DNA of 64,000 nucleotides, taken from contig CAUYUJ010003581.1 of the NCBI GenBank assembly GCA_963575745.1, positions 447,798 to 511,797 on the forward strand, given 5' to 3'. Below are positions 42,955 to 55,472 of this stretch, piece after piece. Both the position numbers and the translations under genes were made by a program. The stretch is from Prorocentrum cordatum. Taxonomy: Eukaryota; Sar; Dinophyceae; Prorocentrales; Prorocentraceae. The notes below the pieces were generated by a model. It did no database searches, was not told where the DNA came from, and saw nothing but the letters and a program-made list of their open reading frames with translations. Each line of letters begins with the position of its first letter. The stretch's first letter is position 1.

Positions 42955-45900
42955 GGGCCGACACACGCGCGCACGCACGCACGCAGACGCGCGCACGCAC
43001 ACGCACAACCACACACACGCACACACGCAAACACACACACGCGCGCACACACAAGCACACACACACGCACACACACACGCACACAAGCACACAATCACAC
43101 AAGCACGCAAGCACACAAAAACACAGACACACACACGCACAGAAGCACACAAACACACAAAGACACAAACAGACAAGCAAACAAGCACACACGCACACAC
43201 GCACACAAGGACACAATAACACAAACACACAATCACACAAGCACACACACACGCGCAGAAGCACACACGCACACACGCACACAAGCCCACATACACACAA
43301 GCACACAAACACACAAGCACACAAACACACACGCACCCACACAAAAGCACACTCACAGAGGCACACAAACACAAACACACACAAGCAGAAAAGCATACAC
43401 ACAAGCACACAAGCACACAAAACACAAACACACAAGCACACCATCACACACGCACATAAGCATACAAGCCAACAACCACACACGCACACAAACACACAAC
43501 CACACACACACACACGCGCGCAGAAGCGCACACGCACACAAGCACAACAACTCACAAACACAACCAAGCACACAAGCACACACACACACACGCATACAAG
43601 CACACAATCACACAACCACACACGCACACAACCACACAAACACACACACACACACACACGCGGAAGCACACAAGCACACAGGCACACAAACACACAATAA
43701 CACAATCACATGAGCACACAAACACACAATCACACAAGAACAAACCCACAACCGCACAAACACACACACACACACTCACAGAAGCACACATACACATAAG
43801 TACACACACAAACACACAAACACACAAGCACACACGCACACAAGCACACAAACACAGCACACAATCACACAAGCACACAATCACACACGCACACAAACAC
43901 ACAACTGCACGCACAGAAGCACACAAGCACACAAGCCCACAAGCCCACAAACACACAAACACACAAGCACACAAGCACCAACGAACCCACAAGCACACAC
44001 GCACACAGCCACATATGCACACAAACACACAACACACACGCACAGCACACAAGCACACAATCACACAATCACACAGGCACACATGCACATACGCACACAA
44101 CACCACAGACACACACGCACACAAACACACAAGCACACACGCACATTGAAACTCAAACACACACAAACACGCACAGGAGCACACACGCACACACGCACAC
44201 AAGCCCACACACAAACAAACACACAGGCACACAAGCACACGAACGCACAGCAGCACAAGCACACAATCATACAATCGGGCAAGCACACAACAGCACAAGC
44301 ACACTCCAGCACAGACGCACAAACGCACCGAAGCACACAAGCCCACAAACACACAAGCGCACAAGCACACACGCGCACAACCACACAAACACACGCGCAC
44401 ACAAGCAGACAAGCACACACATACACACACTCACACACACACACACGCCCACACACACGCAAACACACAACAGCACAAGCACACAAGCACGCACACCAAC
44501 CAACCACACACACATGCACGCACAGAAGCACACAATCACACCAACACATAAGCACACACACGCACACAAGCACACACACAAGCACACAAACGCACAATCA
44601 CACACGCACACAAACACACAAACACCCAACCACACAAGCACACAACACAAACACGCAACCACACAAACACACAAACACACACATACATACCAACACACAC
44701 AACAAGTCACACTCAAAAACACACACGCACACGGACAAGCACACACACAAACACATACGCACACACACACCCACACACACACGCGCACACAAGCACACAC
44801 CCACGCACACACACGCACACACACACTCGCACGCACGCACACACACACGCACACACACACGCACACACACACACACACGCGCACACACACACACGCACAC
44901 AAACACACACGCACATACACACGCACACAAGCACACACGCGCACACGCGCACACGCACACATGCAAACAAAAACACACACAAGCACACACGCACACAAGC
45001 ACACAAGCACACACGCACACAAGAACACAGGCACACATGCACACAAGCACACACGCACATAAGCACACAATCACACAAGCACATAGGCCCGCACACACAA
45101 ACACACACACACACACACGCACATACGCACTCAATCACACAAACACACAAGCCCACAGCCTCACACACAAGACCACAAGCAAATGAGCACACACGCACAC
45201 ACGCACACACTCACACAAAAACAAACCCACAACCGCACAAGCACACACACAAACGCAACGAAGCACACAAGCACACAAGCACACAACCAAACAAACACAA
45301 GCACACAGGCACCCACGCACACAACCACACACTCACAAGCACACAAGCACAAAAACACACGCACACACACGCACACAAGCACACAGGCACACAGGCACAC
45401 AATCACACACGCACACAGGCACACAAGCACACACGCACACAGGCACACAAGCACACAAGCACATAGGCACACAGGCACACAAGCACACAAGCATACAAAC
45501 ACACAAACACACACAACCACACACACAAACACACAAGCACCCACAACACATAAACACACAAACACACAAACACAAAAACACAACAACACACAAGCACACA
45601 CGCACACCAGCACACACACAAGCACACAACCACACAACCACACAGCGACACAAACACACGAACACACAACCACACACAAACATACACACAAACAGACACA
45701 AACACACACACACGCAAACACACAAACACACATAAACACACACACAAACACACATAAACACACACACAAACACACACAAACACAGACAAACCACACACAC
45801 CCACACCCACACCCAGACCCACACCCACACACACAGCCACGCACGCACGCGCGCACGCACGCACGCACGCACTCACTCACGCACGCACGCATGCACGCAC

Positions 45901-47200
45901 GCACACACGCGCATGCACGCACTCACGCACGCAAACAAGCATACACACACAGGCACCCGCACCCTCACGCACGCACGCGCACGCACGCACGCACGTACGC
46001 ACACACCCACACACACGCACACACATAAACACACATAAACACACACACACAAACACACATAAACACACACACAAACACACACAAACACAGACAAACCACA
46101 CACACCCACACCCACACCCAGACCCACACCCACACACACAGCCACGCACGCACGCGCGCACGCACGCACGCACGCACTCACTCACGCACGCACGCATGCA
46201 CGCACGCACACACGCGCATGCACGCACTCACGCACGCAAACAAGCATACACACACAGGCACCCGCACCCTCACGCACGCACGCGCACGCACGCACGCACG
46301 TACGCACACACCCACACACACGCACACACACGCACACACACACACGCACATGCACACACACGCACACGCACACACAAGCACACACGCACACACAAACACA
46401 TACGCACACACACGCACGCACACGCACGCACGCGCACACATACACACAAAAATACACACGCGCACACACACACGAACAGCACACGCATTCACACACACAC
46501 GCACGCACACACACACACGCACACGCACGCACACACACGCAATCACGAACGCAAGCACGCACACACACACATACGTGCACACACACACACACACGCACAC
46601 ACACATACACGCACACACACGTGCACACTCACGCGCACACACACTCACACGCGCACACACGCGCACAAACACACTTTTAAGTCAGCGGCACAGATGGAAG
46701 CGCTGATGGTACCGAGCATTGTCGATAGCGCAGCGTACAAGCGTACTGTACGCACACACACACGCACATACACCCGCGCGCGCACACACAAGTACACATA
46801 CAACACATACAAACACAAAAACACACACACCACATACCCCACGCACCCACAGACCCACACACAAACACCCCTCCCCCACACACACCAAAACACACACACA
46901 CACACGCACATACGCACACACACACATACGCACACATGAACACACAGACACACACACAATCAAAGACACAAAGACACACAAAGACACACACACACACCAA
47001 CACATAATCACACACAGCCACACACAAACACACAACCACACAAACACAACAAACACACATGCACACTCACACACGCACGCACGCACACGCATACATACAC
47101 ACCACACGCCACACATAATCACACACAATCGCACGTACGCATATGCGGACATATGCACATACACATGCACATGCACATGCACATACACACACACTTACGC
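42955..47200. repeat. CA-rich array of about 4.2 kb
   Basis: Composed of ACAC with periodic G (ACACACGC, ACACAAGC, ACGCACGC). It gives very long Thr/His and Val/Cys frames on both strands, which are artefacts. A block of about 305 bp is duplicated inside: ACAGACAAACCACACACACC occurs at 45782 and 46087 with matching flanks. A 75-bp non-CA island at 46675-46750 interrupts it. Confidence 0.95.
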
Positions 47201-48026
47201 ACTGATAAAGAGAAAAAGAGAGAGAGAGAGAGAGAGAAGCGGGGGAGAGAGCGAGAGAGAGAGGGGGGGAGCGAGGGAGTAGGCACGGAGGGCCCCCGCC
47301 CCCGTCGCGGAGATCTCTCCGCACGGGGGCCCCCTTTTCGCGCGGAGCCGCGCGGCCCCGCCCCGCCCGCCCCCGCCCGAGCGGCGCCCCGCCCGGCCGG
47401 CGGAGCATCCCGGCCGAGAGCGGTCGCGGGCAAGGCTCGTGCCCATGCCGACCGCGTCTCGGGTCCAAGGGGATGCTGGCGGTGCCCCTGGACCCGTGTG
47501 CCCCCCGGGAGGCCGCGGGGGCCTCCCGGGGAATCCTGGGGGGGCACCACGGGCCAGGGGCACCTCCAGCAGCGCCCGAGAGGAGAGCCTCGGGCTCCCC
47601 TCCCCAGGAGGACATGGGCAAAACGCCGGGCGACGCGGGCACAGCTCTGGCCCCCGGAGGCCAGACGCTTGGCCACATCCACTCCTGGCGCCCCTTCCCA
47701 GAAAGTCCTGGACGCAGTGGGCATGGGTACGAATCTTGCCCGCGGAAATGTCACCTTCTTCGCGTGGGAGGGTCTGCAACGGAAGCTCTTAGGACGAAGG
47801 CGGAGTGAGGACGAATTCGGATGAGGATGAATCGGAGATCTCTGGGAGCTGGCGGTTCTGGAGGATGTGTCGGGTGTCGCGGCTGGCTTCAGAGCGATCC
47901 AGAACCCTCCGCGAGCGTCCTGGAACGCTTTGGAGCGATTCATTCTCATCCCAAGACCAGCATTTCGAAGCGAATCCAGCGGTGGCGACAGAACGAGGGA
48001 AGGGTAGCGGTATGGGTACTTTTTTA
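47201..48026. other. GA run and GC-rich spacer, no supported gene
   Basis: AGAGAGAG at 47217-47270, then GC-rich DNA with overlapping frames on both strands. No domain is recognisable. A ~260-residue minus frame and several plus frames overlap, so none is preferred. Confidence 0.35.
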
Positions 48027-48202
48027 GGGAAGCGAACAATGACATAAACATAAAAACTCGGAGGTCCCCGCGGATTTCTCGGATTGGCGCTGGACCCCCC
48101 TGGCGGCGCCTCCGGCGCCGCCCCTGGCGCGCTCCGCGCACCAGGGAAGGGGGTCCAGCGCGGATCCAAGGAATCCGCGCGGACCTCATTGTTCGTTCCC
48201 CT
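48027..48202. mobile_element. Foldback (MITE-like) element B
   Basis: The outer arms have GCGAACAATGA and, inverted, TCATTGTTCGT; inner arms have GCGGATTTCTCGG and CCAAGGAATCCGCGCGG, and GGCGCTGGACC against GGTCCAGCGCG. The centre is GC-palindromic (TGGCGCGCTCCGCGCACCAG). The left arm carries about 20 extra bases. It shares inner arms and centre with element A at 35948. Confidence 0.55.
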
Positions 48203-48800
48203 ACTTTTCCATCCTTTTCCTTATCCGAGATGACTCGCATGGGATCGCAGCGTGTATCGAATTGGACCCGCACCGACACGGAGTCGCAGTCGGAAAATCT
48301 TGGCCGCGCCAGGGCGCACGGCGACGCCGCCAGCAGGCAGCGGGCCGCAGCGGACCGCTGGACCCTGGGAATCAAATCGGATCGGGCCAGGCGGAACGCA
48401 CCGGGGGGGACGATCTGTCCTGTCCGCCCCACGGACAGGAGGAGGATGAGGATGAGGAGGAGAAGGAGGGCGAGGAGGAGGAGGAGGAGGAGGACGGCGA
48501 GAAGGAGGAGCTTGAATTACAGCTCCACTACGAATCTCACTACAAGTCCGACTGCAATTCCTGCAGAGCTTCTGCTACAGCTGTATTCTTTTTCACGTCT
48601 TCCTCTTCCTATATTTTCAAAAGCCCGGGGGGCAGAACAAGCCGTCTCCCCCCCAACAAGAAAACTGGACTCTGGGGATCTGGAGGTCGGGGGCACCCTG
48701 GACGCCCTTGGAAAAGGCCCCCCAGCCCTGCCGCGCCTCCCAGGGCGCCTTGCCGGGCCTTGCCAACAAGCTCAAAAGCGGGAAGTGGCCGGAGAGGCGC
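48203..48800. other. Spacer with GGA run, no supported gene
   Basis: A GAGGAGGA run at 48435-48510 and GC-rich flanks. Overlapping frames here continue into the repeat to the right and have no recognisable domain. Confidence 0.35.
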
Positions 48801-49760
48801 AGGAGAGCCCCACAGCAGCGCAAGGCGGCCTCAACTCAAGACGGCCCAAGAGGCTCCAAAGACGCCCCAAGAGGCCTTCAGGAGAGCCCCCAAGAGGCAA
48901 AAATCGCCTCATCCCCAGAAAGGAAAACGTGCATTTTTTGCATCTTCGCATTTTGTGTCGCAGCAGCGTCCAAAACGGCCCAAGGAGCCTGCGAGATCGG
49001 CCCTAAGGCGGCCCAAGAGGCCCCCAAGAGGGCTTCGAGCCGGGCCAAGACGACGCCAACACTGCCCCAAGACGGCCCAAAAGAAGTTTACGAGGTCCCC
49101 GAAGGCTCCCAAAAGAGACCCACGAGGACCATGGGAGGTCCCCAAGAGGGCCCCAGTTCCCCAGGAGAGCCACACGGTAGCGCAAGACAGCCTAAGGACG
49201 GCCCAAGAGGCCGCCAGGACGGCCCAAGAGGCCCCAAAAACGCACGAAGAGGCCGTCAGGAGAGCACCCAAGAGGCAAACATCGATCCATTCCCATAAAA
49301 AACATACATGTTTAGCATCTTCGCATTTTGAATCGTAGCAGCGTCCAAGACGGCCCAAGAAGCCTGTGAGATCGCCCGAAGGCGGCCCAAGAGGCTCCCT
49401 TAAGAGTGCTTCAAGCCAGGCCAAGAGGACCCCAAGACTGCCCCAAGGCGGGCCAAAAGAAGCTCACGAGGGCCATGGGAGGTCCCTACGAGGGCCCAAG
49501 TTCCCCAAAAAGGCCCGAAAGCCCCAGGACGGCCCAAGAGAAGCCCAAAACGGTCCACACGGGCTTCAAAATGACCCCCACGACGGCTCAAAGATGCGCC
49601 CATGAGGCCTTCAAAGGTCCCAAAAGCCCTTCAGAGGCGTTCGTGGGGCCCCCGAGAGGTTCTCCAACGAGGGCCATGGGAGGTCCCTACGAGGACCCAC
49701 GTTCCACAAGTAGGCTCGAAAAGCCCAAGACGGCCCACACGGGCTTCAAGAGGACCTCCA
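48800..49760. repeat. GGCCCAAGA-type degenerate repeat, block 1
   Basis: Units such as AAGACGGCCCAAGAGGCCCC recur with drift. Two larger units are visible: a spacer with GCATCTTCGCATTTTG and AGCAGCGTCCAA occurs near 48940 and 49315, each time after GGAGAGC-CCCAAGAGGCAAA. The frames (Arg/Pro/Lys-rich) are repeat readings, not genes. Confidence 0.6.
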
Positions 49761-50193
49761 AGATGGTCGAGCCACCATGGTCTGTGCTTCTCTTGCGAGG
49801 CCGCCCCGGCCCCAAGGCTCGCAGGGGTGTCGGGGTCGCGACGCAGAAGAGCGGGGGCCAGCGCGCTTGTGGTGCCGCGTGGCGTGGGAGACGGCGTCGG
49901 CGGCGCACGACGCTCGTGGGCGAGCGGGCACGCCGCCTCGGACGGAGCGGCGGCGCCAGCTTGGCGCGCATTCGTTGGCGGGACACGTGTTCGTATCCAC
50001 GGCTCGAGGGCTGGGCAACTGGGCTGCGACACCGTGGGTATGGGCCGTTTTTTTTGTTTTGTTTGAGGGAGTGGATGAACGAGACGTGCGAGATGAGGCG
50101 TTGCTTTCCGTTGCCTTGCATTGCTCGCGTTACACTGGTTAACCCGCAGAGCTTTCACCGCCAGAGTGCCACACCTCACTGTGCGGGTTCTGC

Positions 50194-50492
50194 GATGGCT
50201 CAGATTTTTGTTGGTTTTATGCTGTTGGGAGTCGCTGGAAGCCTCCAGGCTTCTGCAATTCTCGGAGGTTTTGGTTCGACGTCGGCCTGCAGAAGCCGCT
50301 GCAACCAAGGGGGCCTCAAAAACAGATCCCGGGGTTAAAAAACGACCCCACGGAAACAACTTTTCCTCCACAGCGGTCGGTTTGCGTTGTGTCGACGCGG
50401 CGGCGTCCCCGGCGCGGGCGTTCGGAATGAGCGCGGTCAATGGGCAGGACTCGGCCGGCGTTGAACGGGAATGCCCTATCGTCCAAGGCTGA
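50194..50492 (+). CDS. Candidate short secreted peptide, speculative
   Basis: ATG at 50194 opens MAQIFVGFMLLGVAGSLQAS, which looks like a signal peptide with a cleavage site near ASA. Read straight through, the frame ends at 50338 after 47 residues. An acceptor-like CTTTTCCTCCACAG at 50358-50371 and a donor-like GGAG|GTTTTGG near 50269 would join it in phase to VGLRCVDAAASPARAFGMSA..., ending at 50492. Neither splice site is confirmed and the product matches nothing I know. Confidence 0.22.
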
Positions 50493-50539
50493 ACGATCCA
50501 AGATGTGTCAACAAAAACGACGTGCAGGCCGTTACGACA

Positions 50540-50835
50540 CCAGCCGGCGCAGGACCGCGCGAAGAAGGTACGCGATTTTGGTTCGACGTTCCTTCGGAGC
50601 CTCCAAGTGGCGTTCTCGCGCCATGTGATCGGGTACGCCTCAAAATTCGAATCAAAACGCACCCCAAGAAAAGTTCGGGTGGCGCACGGATCTGTAAAGC
50701 GAGGGCAAAAACAAATAGGAACGAGCGAGGGGACTGGACGGGAAACGGCCAAAGCTCGAAGCCCCAAAGGGATGGCGCCAAGTGCCAACAGATACAAGAC
50801 TTGAGGGACCAAGGTGCATGGCGCGAAGCGCTAAT
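50540..50835 (+). mobile_element. Retroposon-like 3' end, copy 1
   Basis: Contains TTCCTTCGGAGCCTCCAAGT, a CGCCTCAAAATTCG-like block and, at its right end, GGGACCAAGGTGCATGGCGC followed by GAAGCG and GCAGTCTT; an ATGT microsatellite follows directly. The same blocks in the same order are at 53180-53400. A shared end followed by a simple repeat is typical of LINE/SINE tails; no reverse transcriptase is seen. Confidence 0.45.
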
Positions 50836-51339
50836 GCAGTCTTATATGCATCTATGTATGTATGTGTACTTGTATGCGTGTATGTATGCATGCATGCATG
50901 CATGCATGCATGTATGCATAATGCATGTATACATGTATGTATGTATGTGTGTATGTATGTCTGTATGTATGTATGTATGTATGTATGCATGCATGCATGC
51001 ATGCATGTATGCACGTATATATGCATGTATGTATATATACATGCATGTATGTACATATGTATATATGTATGTATATTTGTACGCACGTATGTATGTATGT
51101 ATGTATGTATGAATGTATGTATGCATGCATGCATGCATGCATGCATGTATATATATGTATGTATGTGTGTATGTGTACACCTTTGCTTGTATGTATGTAT
51201 GCATGTCTGTACGTATGTATGTATGCATACAAATATAGATGTATGCATGCGATGGTGCTTGTATGTATGTATGTATGTATGTGTGTATGTATGTATGTAT
51301 GTATGTATGTATGTATGTATGTATGTATGTATGTATGTA

Positions 51340-51374
<35 letters not shown>

Positions 51375-51425
51375 ATGCATGCATGCATGTATGTATGTAC
51401 CTGCGTACGTATGTTTAGATATAGG

Positions 51426-51456
<31 letters not shown>

Positions 51457-51480
51457 ATACATGCATACCTGATCATATAT
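50836..51480. repeat. ATGT/ATGC tetranucleotide array
   Basis: Long runs of TATG and GCATGCATGC with a few interruptions, ending near 51480. It gives Met/Tyr/Val/Cys frames that are not genes. Confidence 0.95.
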
Positions 51481-51559
51481 TTTCATTGGGCCGGGGACCC
51501 CGGAACTCCCTCCTAACGAACTCGGCCTACCCCGGGCCTCTCGGGCAACCCTCCAAACG

Positions 51560-52170
51560 ACCCGGGAGAACCTCACGAGAGCCTGAAGACGGCCCCAGAG
51601 GGCTCCAGGCGTTCCGGCGTGCTCCCAAAACGACCCCAAGGAGCCCCAAGACGGTCCACGACGACCCCCAAGAAGCCGTCATACCCCCAAAGGTCGCTCC
51701 AAAACGTCACAAGAGGCCTCCAAGAGCACTCCCAAGAAGGCCCCAAGAGGCAACATTCATTGATCTTCTGTAGGTTTTTGGTGAAGTTTGGGGTTCTCCT
51801 CTTTTCGGCTTCCCGACGCTCCAAGACGGCGGTCTTCTGGGCGTCCGCAGCCGCCTGGGAGGCTCGAAAATCGCCCCACAACCATCCGAAAGGACTTCCA
51901 GGCAGTCCAAGACAGCCCCAAGACGGCACAACGGGGATCCAAGATGGCCTAAGAGAGCCCCATGACGGCCCAAGATGGCCCCAAGACACCCTCCGAAGCA
52001 TTCCAAATCGTGATCTGGTCGTTCAGGGAGACCGCGGTTGGAGGCAGGGTCGCCCGACGAAGCCCCCAGAGGCTCCCAGAAGACGCCGAGGAGGCCTCCA
52101 GAAGGCCTTACGAAAGCCTGACAAACTTTTGTGAGGCCCCTAGAGGCTCTCCAAGGAGGAGCCTCTGCAA
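51560..52170. repeat. GGCCCAAGA-type degenerate repeat, block 2
   Basis: Same family as 48800-49760. The spacer at about 51740-51830 (AAGAGGCAACATTCATTGAT, then CGACGCTCCAAGACGGC) takes the position of the GCATTTTG spacer in block 1. Confidence 0.5.
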
Positions 52171-52329
52171 AAAGAGCGGAGGAGGATGGGGAGAATGCGC
52201 AGGGTATGGCGAGAATGAAAAAACACGGAGGAAGGATAACGAATAACATTACTATAACGGCGATGCCGGAAAAGGCAACAAGGAGTTATCGCTAAACTGT
52301 CGGCTTGGCTTTCCTGCCATTCCGCCTGC

Positions 52330-52390
52330 ATACCAAACTTCAAGGACCAAGGTGCATGGCGCGAAGCGCAACTGCAGTCTTGTGTGTACA
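52330..52390 (+). mobile_element. Retroposon-like 3' end, copy 2 (short)
   Basis: TCAAGGACCAAGGTGCATGG, CGCGAAGCGCAACTGCAGTC and TT, followed by AAAAATAAAAAATAA instead of an ATGT array. An A-rich tail fits a retroposed end. Confidence 0.45.
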
Positions 52391-52739
52391 AAAATAAAAA
52401 ATAACCTCTCGACTTGGGCAGAGCCCTGCGAACGCCCTCCCCCGAAACGGGACCCCCCCGCCCCCTGGTCCTGGGGGGCCTGCTGGACGCTCCTTGACAG
52501 GGTCACCCGGGGACTTCCGAGCCTCTGAGGCTCCATAGGGATCCATCCCACTCCGTGCAGACTGCCTGCCGGCGGCGGCAGGACGCCCCCCACGGCGGTC
52601 TGAGAGGGCCCGAGACCTCCGAGGAGCGTCCCCCGAGGGACCTCGATGACCGCCACGCGGCCCAGGTGGCCCCGAAGACGGCTCCATAGGCCTTCAAGAG
52701 GACCCCCCCGAAGCAAAAATCGTCACATTCCCTGAAGAA

Positions 52740-53130
52740 GCAATCCATGTTCTGCATACGCGCTTTGTTGGTCTGTGCAGCGTCCAAGACCGCCCAAGAG
52801 GTCCCCGACATCGCCCCAAGACGGCCCAAGAGGCCCCTCAGAGCGTCCCCAGACGGTCCAAGAGGGCCCCGAGACTGCCCAAGAGAGCGCAAGAGGGCTA
52901 TGGGAGGCTTCCAAGGGGGCCCAAGACAGACCCAAAACAGCTTCCAGAAGGCCCTCGTCCCCCAGGGCGGCCCAAGACGGCCCCAAGATGGTCCGAAAAG
53001 CCTCCGAAAGGACCTTCAAGAAGGCCTCGAGAGGCCGTAATCATTGACGGCCCCACAGGCCTCCAAGATCGCCCCAAGGCACCCCCGTAGGCCTTCAAGA
53101 TGGCCCTCCGACGGCCCAAGAAGGCCTCCA
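52740..53130. repeat. GGCCCAAGA-type degenerate repeat, block 3
   Basis: Starts with GCATACGCGCTTTGTTGG and GTGCAGCGTCCAAGACCGCC, aligning with the spacer of block 1, then GGCCCAAGAGG-type units to about 53130. Confidence 0.5.
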
Positions 53131-53179
53131 GACGGCGTAAGACAGAGGACGGCAAAGGATTGAGGTTCGAGGTTCCACG

Positions 53180-53400
53180 ATCGAGGCTTTGCGACAATAT
53201 TTTGTCCTTTCGGAGCCTCCAGCGTTCTCGTCGCTGCATGGCAGGGTCCGCCTCGAGATTCGGGTCCAACGTAACGTAAGCCAAGAACGCTCCGGGGAGC
53301 CTCCCACAGCTCAAGGCCACGGCGGATGGCGCGAAGAGCCACGTTGCACGAAGATCGAAGGACCAAGGTGAATGGCGCCAAGCGCCACTGCAGTCTTACT
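53180..53400 (+). mobile_element. Retroposon-like 3' end, copy 3
   Basis: CTTTCGGAGCCTCCAGCGTT, CGCCTCGAGATTCGGGTCCA and AAGGACCAAGGTGAATGGCG, then GCGCCACTGCAGTCTTACTG and an ATGT array. It also has an internal partial duplication of the end motif (GGATGGCGCGAAGAGCCACG at about 53321). Confidence 0.5.
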
Positions 53401-53755
53401 GATGTATGTATGTATGTATGTATGTATGTATGTATGTATGCATGCATGCATGCATGCATGCATGCATGCATGCATGCATGCATGTATGTATGTATGTATG
53501 TATGTATGTATACATATATATATATGCATGTTTGTATGTGAAAGGATGCACGTATGTATGTATACATGCATGTATGTAGGTATGTAGGTATGTAGGTATG
53601 TAGGTATGTAGGTATGTAAGTAAGTAAGTAAGTATGTATGTATGTATGTATGTATGTATGTATGTATGTATGTATGTATGTATGTATGTATGTATGCAGG
53701 TGTGTATGTTTTTGTATGTATGTATGTATGTATGTATGTATGTATATCTATATAA
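53400..53755. repeat. ATGT/ATGC/AGGT tetranucleotide array
   Basis: TATG runs with GCATGCATGC and GTAGGTAT sections. Not coding. Confidence 0.95.
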
Positions 53756-53904
53756 TTGTGTGTATACTTGCAACGCCCAGCGAGGGAGCCGGGCTCTCCG
53801 AAATTGTTGGCCCACCATGGCCCCCCACCATCGGAGCCCCGTCGTGAGCTTCGCAGAGCTGTGCGGGACCTTCCGCTGCAGAGGCATCATGGCCAGGGCG
53901 ACGA

Positions 53905-54235
53905 ACTCTGTACATATCCACTGCTCCCCGGCCAGGCCCCTCCTGAACCCGGCAGCGGCGTACACGCCACGCCCCCCATGGCTTGGCCAGGAGGGCGTAC
54001 ACATCGACTACACGCGGGAGCAAACCTGGGTAAGAATGACGTTTGGTGCGCGGACCACGGGGGGCGCGAGGTGGCCAACCCCAGGCGCGCAAGCAGCCGC
54101 CTTCGCATCGCGCTCCGCGATCGGGAGGACCCCGATGAGCCCGCACCATCTGGCGAAGGGTCACCCTTACGTGTAGTCGAAGACACAGCTCCTGGGCTCA
54201 GGATGGGCCCGGTCAGGGAGCAGCGGATATTTACA
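53905..54235. repeat. Imperfect inverted repeat
   Basis: The left arm (TGTACATATCCACTGCTCC, GGCCAGGCCCCTCCTGAACC, then CATCGACTACACGCG) pairs with the right arm (TCGAAGACACAGCTCC, GGGCTCAGGATGGGCCCGGT, GGAGCAGCGGATATTTACA). The loop between is about 150 bases and carries the dispersed repeat shared with 57165-57350. Confidence 0.55.
54015..54185. repeat. Dispersed ~170-bp repeat, copy 1
   Basis: Shares with 57165-57350 the order AAGAATGACG, TTTGGTGCGCGGACCACGG, GGGCGC, GCGCGCAAGCAGCC, CGCATCGCGCTC, CCGCACCATCTGGCGAAGGG and ACCCTTACGTG. Identity is perhaps 80% by eye. Confidence 0.6.
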
Positions 54236-54744
54236 AACAGTCAAAACGTGTATCAAGGACCGGTGGCAAGGACGCAATACCCTTGGAGGCCGAAGTTGGG
54301 ACTTGATGGGCGGCGGGCGACCAAAGCCCAAGGGAACACGGCAAAGGACGGGCTGCAGAGGCAAGGACACAAGGGCAACCCCGATGAAGGCGCGCGTCCT
54401 TACTAGGCGTGTTGACAATATGTAGATCTCGTCGCCCGAATGGTTGAAGGGGCCTGGGTAGACACAAATAAATACACACAAATCCAAGGACCCTCCCGTA
54501 ATTTCAAGATTTATGGGATTTTCGTCGTTCCCCCCACTTCCCGCATTTTCTTATGTTTTCGGGGGAATCGACGATTCATTGTGTCTGTGTGCTTCCCCAA
54601 TCAGTACTTGCATTGAAAGACTTGGCGAAAATTCCGGGGCCATCTAGGTGGGCGTCTGGGTTCCCAGGTTCCTGGTTCAAAGTTTCGGGCCGATTTCGGT
54701 GGGCGGCGGGGTTCCCGGGTTCCCGCGTTCCTGGTCGGTCTTCT

Positions 54745-54980
54745 TATCGATCGGTCTCACCATCGATCTCATTACCCACCTCTTGATCGATCTCACTATA
54801 GATCTCACAAGCGATCCCACTATAGATCGCACGAACGATCTCGCGATCAATCTCACTATCGGTCTCAGTGAATCGACTTCACTCCCGGTCTCACGATCGA
54901 CCTTACCATCGTCCTCACCATCGGTTCCACTGTCGATCTCGCTATCGATCTCACAGTCGATCTCAATTTTCATATTGCTA
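54745..54980. repeat. 12-bp tandem repeat, about 19 units
   Basis: The unit is CGATCTCACTAT with variants; because 12 is a multiple of three, one frame reads a four-residue repeat (IDLT). It is rich in GATC and ATCGAT. Confidence 0.75.
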
Positions 54981-55029
54981 CGTGTCAGACCATTCGCTGA
55001 TCGGGGCTTTTCTCTGTTGTATTTTTCCT

Positions 55030-55167
55030 GGATGATAATGCTGATGATGATGATGACGATGACGATGCCGATGATGATCATGATGACAATGCTGATGATG
55101 ATGACGATGATGACGATGATGATGATGATGATGACGATGACGATGATGATGATGATGATCATGATGG

Positions 55168-55220
<53 letters not shown>

Positions 55221-55340
55221 GGACACATCTTCCACATGGTCTGGGAAGCATGCGCAGGAGCTGCAATTGCTCCACCTCCTAGTTCGCAGTGACAGATGCC
55301 AACTGATGATGACGATGACGATGACGATGCCGATGCTGCT

Positions 55341-55371
<31 letters not shown>

Positions 55372-55401
55372 ATGATGAGGATGAGGATGAGGATGAGGAT
55401 G

Positions 55402-55472
<71 letters not shown>

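Noticed and set aside
42611-47194. Dozens of long Cys/Val and His/Thr frames
   Set aside because: CA-repeat readings on both strands with no other content.
49631-50812. 393-codon minus-strand frame
   Set aside because: Composition is mixed and Arg/Pro-rich, it overlaps plus-strand repeat DNA, and no domain is visible.
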